This document shows positions 8,302 to 12,713 of a stretch of DNA of 12,713 nt, one piece after another. The notes under the pieces are model-generated. The model saw nothing but the letters and a program-made list of their open reading frames with translations. It searched no databases and was not told where the DNA came from. Numbering within the stretch: the first letter of the stretch is position 1; each line of letters begins with the position of its first letter. The DNA is from a bacterium. GTDB lineage: Bacteria > Zhuqueibacterota > Zhuqueibacteria > Thermofontimicrobiales > Thermofontimicrobiaceae. The stretch covers positions 1-12,713 of the forward strand of contig JALOPY010000032.1 of NCBI GenBank assembly GCA_025453735.1, given 5' to 3'. A program made the position numbers and the translations under genes.

Positions 8302-8337
8302 ATTACTAAAATTGCTAAAATTATTAAAAGCGTCTGT

Positions 8338-9306
8338 ATGAATGATCTGACAGTTGAAAAATTATATGAAGAAAACAAGACCAGGCTGCAACTGGAAATT
8401 ATAAATAATGATGCAAGCTTCAAGAAAAAAATTAAAGAGCGAGAACTTCACCGCCCAGGACTGGCGTTAAGCGGGTTTGTGGATGTCTTCACCTTCAGCC
8501 GCGTTCAGGTTATCGGCAATACAGAGTTAGCTTACTTAGAGACATTGAGTCCCACAAAACGCGAAGCCAGTCTGAGAAAAGTATTTGAATTTGATCTGCC
8601 ATGCATTGTCATCACCGACAATAACCAGCCATCAGACGATTTTATAGCAATTGCCAATGAAAATAAAATATCAATATTAAAAAGCGTCTTTTTAACGACG
8701 CATGTCATTCAGAGTTTAAGCAGTTATCTGGAAAAAGAATTTGCCCCTTTCAATATCGTTCATGGAACTCTGATCGATGTTTATGGCGTTGGTGTTCTTA
8801 TCACGGGAAGAAGCGGTATTGGGAAAAGCGAAGTCGCATTAGATTTAGTCGAACGAGGACACCGGTTAGTTGCTGACGATGTGGTTCGAATCACGCGACG
8901 CACCGAAGGGGTTCTCATCGGCACCAGCAGCGAAACGCTGTTGCATCACATGGAAATCAGGGGGATCGGAATTATTGATGTGTGCAGTCTTTTTGGCGTT
9001 CATGCCGTTCGTTTCCAGAAACGGATCGAGCTTGAGCTGCATCTGGAAGATTGGGTGGAGGGAAAGGATTACGATAGGACCGGGTTGGAAGATCTCTTTA
9101 TTAAATACTTAGACGTTCCAATTCCTATCGTCACGTTGCCGATCTTCCCTGGCAAAAACATAACCGTGCTTGCTGAGGTCATTTCGTTAAATCATCAATT
9201 GAAAGTTTATGGACAATACACAGCACGGGAATTTAATGAGAAACTAAAAGAAAAAATTATCTCAAGTAAATCCTTAAAAGACTATTTATTTTACGATACA
9301 GAATAG
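8338..9306 (+). CDS. hprK: HPr kinase/phosphorylase
   Basis: HprK phosphorylates HPr on a regulatory serine using ATP or pyrophosphate and also reverses this, linking sugar status to gene control. With the start at 8338 the protein has 322 residues. It shows an N-terminal domain (about 1-130), the catalytic His in VHGTLIDVYGVGVLITG (H142), the P-loop GRSGIGKS at 157-164, the DD pair of RLVADDVV (D180, D181), the family signature EIRGIGIIDVCSLFG, and the C-terminal FPGKNITVLAEVISLN. The frame is open from an ATG at 8287, but that codon lies inside a 15-bp hairpin and would add 17 residues. Starting at 8338 gives MNDLTVEKL and family-like numbering of the P-loop. No Shine-Dalgarno sequence is seen. 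HPr, its substrate, is not encoded in the window. Confidence 0.95.
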   Translation: MNDLTVEKLYEENKTRLQLEIINNDASFKKKIKERELHRPGLALSGFVDVFTFSRVQVIGNTELAYLETLSPTKREASLRKVFEFDLPCIVITDNNQPSDDFIAIANENKISILKSVFLTTHVIQSLSSYLEKEFAPFNIVHGTLIDVYGVGVLITGRSGIGKSEVALDLVERGHRLVADDVVRITRRTEGVLIGTSSETLLHHMEIRGIGIIDVCSLFGVHAVRFQKRIELELHLEDWVEGKDYDRTGLEDLFIKYLDVPIPIVTLPIFPGKNITVLAEVISLNHQLKVYGQYTAREFNEKLKEKIISSKSLKDYLFYDTE

Positions 9307-9340
9307 CTGCCTGATTTTTTAACAACCGAAAAAATATAAT

Positions 9341-9724
9341 ATGATAGGTGGAATTGTTTTAACTCATGGTACTATCGGCAATGCGCTAATCAAAGCTGCC
9401 AAATCCATTTTAGGAGAAATCGACCACATTCACGACATTTCGACTACTGGTCACTCCCTGGAGAGCCTCAATATCAAACTTAGAGATATGATCATTTCTC
9501 AAAATTGGGAGGATGGAACGCTAATAATGGCCAGCCTGATGGGGGGAAGTTGTTGGAACGCAGGAGTTGTCATTGCCCGCCAGATGCCAAACATTAAGGT
9601 CGTTTCCGGAGCAAATTTGATCATGTTGATCTCTTTTTTATCCAAGCGGGATCGTCATTCTTTAGCTGAATTATCTGAAATCGTCAAACAGGATGGAATT
9701 CGCGGAATAACAGTGTTGTCCTGA
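9341..9724 (+). CDS. PTS EIIA protein, mannose family, with an altered active site
   Basis: EIIA of the mannose family accepts phosphate from phospho-HPr on a histidine and passes it to EIIB. The 127-residue protein begins with the typical strand and active site MIGGIVLTHG (H9) and carries the GGS loop as MASLMGGSCWN. Aligned on GGS, the position of the Asp that contacts the active His in E. coli ManX (Asp67) is Ser65 here, which is unusual. The rest of the fold (GHSLESLNIKL helix, KVVSGANLIMLISFL) matches the family. It lies 34 bases after hprK and 28 bases before EIIB. There is no Shine-Dalgarno sequence; AATATAAT directly precedes the ATG. I infer a signalling or partly altered phosphotransfer role but cannot show loss of function. 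Confidence 0.9.
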   Translation: MIGGIVLTHGTIGNALIKAAKSILGEIDHIHDISTTGHSLESLNIKLRDMIISQNWEDGTLIMASLMGGSCWNAGVVIARQMPNIKVVSGANLIMLISFLSKRDRHSLAELSEIVKQDGIRGITVLS

Positions 9725-9740
9725 GCGCTTTAAAAATGAG

Positions 9741-9746
9741 AAGAGG
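9741..9746 (+). promoter_or_regulatory. Shine-Dalgarno site of the EIIB gene
   Basis: An AGAGGAG-type purine block lies about six bases before the ATG at 9753. It supports that start, which also gives the expected MPLVLVRIDDR N-terminus. Confidence 0.55.
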
Positions 9747-9752
9747 AGTATT

Positions 9753-10253
9753 ATGCCGTTAGTTTTGGTGCGGATCGATGATCGGCTTATCCACGGTCAG
9801 GTTGTCGTTGGCTGGGGAATTCAGTTAAGCCCAAATCGCATCATATTATCCAGCGATGAAATAGCCAGCTCATCCTGGGAAAAAGAGATGTATATGGGAG
9901 CCGAGGCAACTGCGCCTTTCCCGCTTTCGATTTCAGTTCTGACAATTGATGAAACTATCTTATTTTTAACTGAAAATCAAACAGAAAAAACCATTCTGTT
10001 AGTCGAAGCTCCGAAAGAAATATTGACTCTCATCGAAAAAGGACTTAAAATTGAAAAAGTGAACGTCGGCGGAATGCATTACAAACCGGGGAAACGCCGT
10101 CTTGCTCCATATATATTCGTTGATGAAGAGGATATAACTGCTTTCAAAAAGATGAGCGATATGAATATTGAGTTAGAAGGACAAGACGTTCCGACAGCAA
10201 AAAAGATCGACATTCTCAAAGCACTTAAGGCGATTTCGGAAGATCAATTGTAA
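9753..10253 (+). CDS. PTS EIIB protein, mannose/fructose/sorbose family
   Basis: This 166-residue cytosolic EIIB takes phosphate from EIIA and, in complete systems, gives it to the sugar bound by EIIC/EIID. The phosphorylated histidine is H14 in the hallmark RIDDRLIHGQVVVGW. Other family blocks are ILSSDEIASSSWEKEMYMGA and NVGGMHYKPGKRRLAPYIFV followed by acidic DEEDI. Length and start agree with the family and no residue seems missing. In many genomes the EIIC and EIID membrane genes come next, but here the next gene is tRNA-Phe with its own promoter. Either the transport subunits lie elsewhere or this EIIA-EIIB pair works without them. It is probably co-transcribed with hprK and EIIA. Confidence 0.95.
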   Translation: MPLVLVRIDDRLIHGQVVVGWGIQLSPNRIILSSDEIASSSWEKEMYMGAEATAPFPLSISVLTIDETILFLTENQTEKTILLVEAPKEILTLIEKGLKIEKVNVGGMHYKPGKRRLAPYIFVDEEDITAFKKMSDMNIELEGQDVPTAKKIDILKALKAISEDQL

Positions 10254-10282
10254 TATTTTCTTGAAATCCCTTAAAAAAATTA

Positions 10283-10311
10283 TTGACTTTTATATTAAAA
10301 TGCATTATCTT
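10283..10311 (+). promoter_or_regulatory. Promoter of tRNA-Phe
   Basis: TTGACT (10283-10288) and TATCTT (10306-10311) are separated by 17 bases. Expected transcription starts near 10318, about 20 bases before the mature tRNA 5' end. Confidence 0.65.
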
Positions 10312-10337
10312 TAGGCTCGATTTTTAGCACCAAACAT

Positions 10338-10410
<73 letters not shown>

Positions 10411-10418
10411 CAAAATAG

Positions 10419-10452
10419 AGCCTCTGAGTATTATTGACTTAGAGGCTTTTTT
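10419..10452 (+). terminator. Rho-independent terminator of tRNA-Phe
   Basis: AGCCTCTGAGT (10419-10429) pairs with ACTTAGAGGCT (10437-10447) with one G-U pair and a seven-base loop. A run of six T follows at the end of the stem (10447-10452). This is the clearest intrinsic terminator in the window. Confidence 0.9.
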
Positions 10453-10703
10453 AATTAATAACAGGAACTTATGTACTACGTGTTTTTCTTTTAGATTCAT
10501 TGTTCAATTTCACTTCTTTTCCCATCTTTTCACAAATTTCCCACGTGAAGGTGACACAAAAAGTGACACAGTTATATGTTTTGAAGAAATTAATCAGGGT
10601 AGGCATATTTTCAATATAGAATGAATAAGTGTAATCTGTAATATCGATGCAGTTAAGTTTAAAATTAATAATATTATAAGCTTACAACACTTAAATTACA
10701 GAA
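10453..10703. other. AT-rich non-coding interval between tRNA-Phe and the helicase gene
   Basis: No gene is convincing here. The interval holds a GTGACACA direct repeat (10551-10558 and 10563-10570) and most of a nested inverted repeat (10627-10711). A 45-codon minus-strand frame runs from an ATG at 10606 to a stop at 10469. It encodes a basic, Lys/Arg-rich tail but has no ribosome site, so I do not call it a gene. The position right after a tRNA fits the end of an integrated element. Confidence 0.5.
10551..10570. repeat. Direct repeat GTGACACA, two copies at 12-bp spacing
   Basis: GTGACACA at 10551-10558 is repeated exactly at 10563-10570 with AAAA between. The spacing is close to one helical turn and the site lies about 140 bases from the tRNA 3' end. 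It could be a protein-binding site such as a recombinase or regulator site, but this is inference. Confidence 0.5.
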
Positions 10704-10711
10704 TTACACTT
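10627..10711. repeat. Nested imperfect inverted repeat at the helicase 3' end
   Basis: AAGTGTAATCTGTAAT at 10627-10642 is the reverse complement of ATTACAGAATTACACTT at 10695-10711 apart from one extra base. Inside it, TTAAGT (10653-10658) pairs with ACTTAA (10689-10694). The core is AT-rich and includes AAGCTT. The right arm overlaps the last codons and stop of the minus-strand helicase. It may end helicase transcription, fold as RNA, or be an element end or origin-like site. Confidence 0.6.
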
Positions 10712-11678
10712 CCCCCACGTATCTCGCTGTTAAATCTTTCAGGCTGTCTAAATTAATTTTATAAAGACGCGTTGAATTACCATCGATGTTTTTAACTTCA
10801 CATGAAACATCAAGTTTTTTTAATTTTTGAGTCAGCTTTGTCTTGGTCCCAATGTCTTTAAAATCACCAGAATTTGAATAATAATTGTCCTTGTCATTTT
10901 CTATTCGCATCGGTGTCCAGTCATTGACAATTTCAATGAGCGCGGTTAACAGCTTACATGTTTCATTGGTCTCAGCATCTAATACCTTCTGGTACTCAAC
11001 ATCCGATTCAGAATATGATATCATTTCGTCTCTGATAGTCGTCTGCTGATCCCCTCTTTCGATGTCAACAATGTCTGCTAATAATATCATTGGAATCCAG
11101 ATATCAAACTTTCGATTCGATAAATGATCCAATGCTTGAAACGATTCTACATGGGTTTCATATAATTTAGCTATTTCATTGGCATATTTTAATCCAAATA
11201 AATATAAATCATCCCGAAGTCGTACCTGTAATTCCATTGTTTGATTATTTACGATGTAGCGTTTGATCTTTTCATCTTTTAATTTCTTAACGATGAGAAC
11301 TTTTATCGAACGATCCGTGAGCGTGTCGCTTATTCTCTGAATGCCAGCGAACATCTTCGGTGAATAGGTATTAAATTGTTTTAATTTGCCCCTGGTATCC
11401 AGTCTTGGCACATTGCCACTTTTCGCATATCCGCTATTTAAGATGCTATTAATGACGCTGGTCGTCTTCCAAAGTCTTTCAACTTCATCTAAGAACTGTG
11501 TTCTGGAATTGGCATGGGTATCTCTAAATAATACTGCTTCTGACGCTTCTGTGTATAGCTGGCCATTGAAACAGATGGCTGATAACACTTCCATTAGTAG
11601 TGACTTGCCTGATCCCCGTTCAGCGTTGACATGTATGTAGGGGAAATATTGAAAAATCTTATAAACATATGTTCCCAT
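10704..11678 (-). CDS. DUF3631-like P-loop helicase/ATPase, N-terminus missing
   Basis: The protein resembles the ATPase half of DUF3631-type proteins found in phages, plasmids and integrated elements, often fused to or near primases. Counting from the first Met, Walker A is AERGSGKS at 19-26 and Walker B is QFLDEVE with D64 and E65. The family segment NTYSPKMFAGI and DTLTDRSI with a likely arginine finger R123 follow. A charged C-terminal region ends with a winged-helix-like segment and LKDLTARYV. Family-like residues continue upstream of this Met (FLLSLWT, to about 11699) before an in-frame stop at 11712-11714, so the Met is internal and the N-terminal part is lost. Base composition is AT-richer than the housekeeping genes, consistent with transfer. 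It faces the tRNA gene. The family call is fairly firm and the biological role is unknown. Confidence 0.75.
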   Translation of the reverse strand: MGTYVYKIFQYFPYIHVNAERGSGKSLLMEVLSAICFNGQLYTEASEAVLFRDTHANSRTQFLDEVERLWKTTSVINSILNSGYAKSGNVPRLDTRGKLKQFNTYSPKMFAGIQRISDTLTDRSIKVLIVKKLKDEKIKRYIVNNQTMELQVRLRDDLYLFGLKYANEIAKLYETHVESFQALDHLSNRKFDIWIPMILLADIVDIERGDQQTTIRDEMISYSESDVEYQKVLDAETNETCKLLTALIEIVNDWTPMRIENDKDNYYSNSGDFKDIGTKTKLTQKLKKLDVSCEVKNIDGNSTRLYKINLDSLKDLTARYVGEV

Positions 11679-12649
11679 TGTCCAGAGCGATAATAGGAAA
11701 GTCCTCGGTCTTCATTACGATACCTCTCTTTCATTCTTACGGGCACGCTATTGTGCACCAGGCCGCTCACTGGAGTCTGCGGGCAATCATTGCTCCCGAT
11801 CCGCGCGATATAGAAAACATCGTGAAGACAATCAGAGAGCATCGCCCGTTTCTCATTCCCACTATTCCCACGCAGCTCATGCGCATAGGTAATTACAAAA
11901 TAGGCCGGGTAAACTGCTTGTTCTTTTCAGGTTCGGCGCCTCTTCCGGAATCAGTCCGTGAAGCGGTTATGAAGGACATGGGCAATCCCATCGCCGAGGG
12001 TTACGGTTTGACGGAAACGGCGCCCATCGCGACCCTTAATCCTTCGGCTTTTTCCAAGATCACCGGCTTTATGTCCAAGGAAAGACGCGGGCTCGGTGTT
12101 CCCGTGCCGGATACGGATTTTCGCGTTGCGGATCCGACAACAGGCGAGGATGTTCCTTTCGGGGAAACAGGTGAAATCATGATTCGCGGGCCGCAGGTTA
12201 TGAAAGGGTACTGGCCTGACGCGTCGGGACTCTCCGAAGACGGTTGGTTTCACACCGGCGATCTCGGTTACATGGACAACGAAGGATTTTTCTATGTGAC
12301 TGACCGTATCAAAGATATGATTAATGTTTCCGGCCTGAAAGTTTATTCAACCAAAGTGGATGAAGTTATATTCCGTCACCCCGGCGTCCAAATGGTGGTT
12401 ACAATTGGTGTTCCCGATCCGGAGAAAGAGGGAAGTGAGCGTGTTGTCGCGATTGTCAGGGCGAAAGAAGAATTTACCGGAAAAATTACAGAGGAGGAAA
12501 TCATCACCCTGTGTAAGGAAAAATTAGCCCATTACGAAGTTCCCAAAGTTGTTGTATTTAAAGATGATTTACCCATGACGGTAACGGGAAAACTTTGGAA
12601 AAAAGAGCTTCGCGAAGAATTTAAAGATATTCTCGGAAAGAGAGTTTAA
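11669..12649 (+). CDS. Acyl-CoA synthetase (AMP-forming, FadD-like), N-terminus missing
   Basis: The enzyme family activates fatty or other carboxylic acids to acyl-AMP and then acyl-CoA. Visible motifs are PLFHSYGHA at the start, the GYGLTETAP core, GETGEIMIRG, the hinge region GWFHTGDLGYMDNEGFFYVTD with DMINVSGLKVY, and the C-terminal MTVTGKLWKKELRE whose catalytic Lys is encoded at 12590-12592. The P-loop-like STGTT/GxPKG motif and everything before it are absent, so about the first 200 residues of a typical ~500-residue protein are missing. Residues encoded before about 11706 are antisense to the helicase and are not part of the enzyme, so the ATG at 11669 is accidental. G+C is visibly higher than in the rest of the window and resembles Desulfobacterota-type genes, though that source is a guess. 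As it stands the product could not bind ATP normally. Confidence 0.88.
   Translation: MFPLSRAIIGKSSVFITIPLFHSYGHAIVHQAAHWSLRAIIAPDPRDIENIVKTIREHRPFLIPTIPTQLMRIGNYKIGRVNCLFFSGSAPLPESVREAVMKDMGNPIAEGYGLTETAPIATLNPSAFSKITGFMSKERRGLGVPVPDTDFRVADPTTGEDVPFGETGEIMIRGPQVMKGYWPDASGLSEDGWFHTGDLGYMDNEGFFYVTDRIKDMINVSGLKVYSTKVDEVIFRHPGVQMVVTIGVPDPEKEGSERVVAIVRAKEEFTGKITEEEIITLCKEKLAHYEVPKVVVFKDDLPMTVTGKLWKKELREEFKDILGKRV
11690..11712. other. Breakpoint joining two truncated, divergently oriented genes
   Basis: Helicase-like coding on the minus strand is recognisable up to about 11699. Acyl-CoA synthetase-like coding on the plus strand is recognisable from about 11708. Both genes lack their N-terminal halves at this point, and base composition shifts to higher G+C on the right. 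This is a recombination junction or an assembly chimera. Confidence 0.7.
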
Positions 12650-12676
12650 CAACAGTTTGATACCGAAAAATTAGAA

Positions 12677-12685
12677 AGGGAGGAT
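12677..12685 (+). promoter_or_regulatory. Shine-Dalgarno site of the right-edge gene
   Basis: A GGGAGGA block lies about eight bases before the ATG at 12692 and marks the start of a further gene. Confidence 0.55.
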
Positions 12686-12691
12686 TGATAG

Positions 12692-12713
12692 ATGTCCGTA
12701 CCTTATTGTACAC
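12692..12713 (+). CDS. Start of an unidentified gene, cut by the right edge
   Basis: Only seven codons are visible (MSVPYCT). The strong ribosome site, the same strand and the 42-base gap after the acyl-CoA synthetase stop indicate a real start in the same operon. Too little is present to suggest a function. Confidence 0.5.

Noticed and set aside
8287..8337. Extended hprK start at 8287 adding 17 residues
   Set aside because: The ATG lies in the right arm of a perfect hairpin and has no ribosome site. Starting at 8338 gives the usual HprK N-terminus and P-loop numbering.
10469..10606. A 45-codon minus-strand open frame (starts MPTLINFF, basic C-terminus)
   Set aside because: It has no Shine-Dalgarno sequence or recognised motif, and part of it comes from the GTGACACA repeat. 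A small element-borne peptide cannot be excluded but is not supported.
11594..11842. Minus-strand open frame crossing the breakpoint
   Set aside because: It runs antisense to the acyl-CoA synthetase and out of frame with the helicase, with no motif of its own.

Overview
This window looks like a bacterial chromosome segment of moderate G+C. It carries a long SecA with two insertions relative to E. coli SecA, plus HPr kinase next to mannose-type PTS proteins. That combination suggests a lineage near the Fibrobacteres-Chlorobi-Bacteroidetes group, such as Calditrichota or KSB1-like bacteria. This placement is inferred from family features and gene order and has not been tested phylogenetically. 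Good promoters here are of the E. coli sigma-70 type, and some but not all genes have strong Shine-Dalgarno sequences.

Positions 1-3892 hold an unrecognised helical protein, probably cut by the left edge, followed after a short gap by secA. Positions 3893-4191 are non-coding and contain a small palindrome and two look-alike promoters. From 4192 to 10253 all genes run on the plus strand with short gaps or overlaps: a DUF494/Smg protein, topA, a XerC/XerD-type recombinase, the ribosome hibernation factor hpf, hprK, a mannose-family PTS EIIA and a mannose/sorbose-family EIIB. The block joins DNA topology and chromosome dimer resolution to a ribosome-hibernation and PTS-signalling module. No HPr, EI, EIIC or EIID is present in the window. 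A perfect 15-bp hairpin separates hpf from hprK. The EIIA has Ser where the family usually has the Asp that contacts the active His.

A tRNA-Phe(GAA) gene follows at 10338-10410 with its own promoter and an intrinsic terminator. After it the character changes. There is an AT-rich stretch with a spaced direct repeat and a nested inverted repeat, then a minus-strand DUF3631-like P-loop helicase of the kind found in mobile elements. This resembles the edge of an element inserted at a tRNA gene, though no integrase or att duplication is visible.

The helicase loses its N-terminal part at about 11690-11712. At the same point an acyl-CoA synthetase that also lacks its N-terminal part begins on the plus strand. 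That gene is richer in G+C, and a further gene starts at the right edge. Two unrelated genes broken head-to-head at one point indicate either a rearrangement or an assembly chimera. The sequence to the right of about 11700 should not be assumed to belong to the same genome until that is checked. I see no convincing new multi-gene system. The best leads are the altered EIIA active site in an incomplete PTS cluster, the hpf-hprK hairpin and the repeat-rich tRNA-helicase interval.
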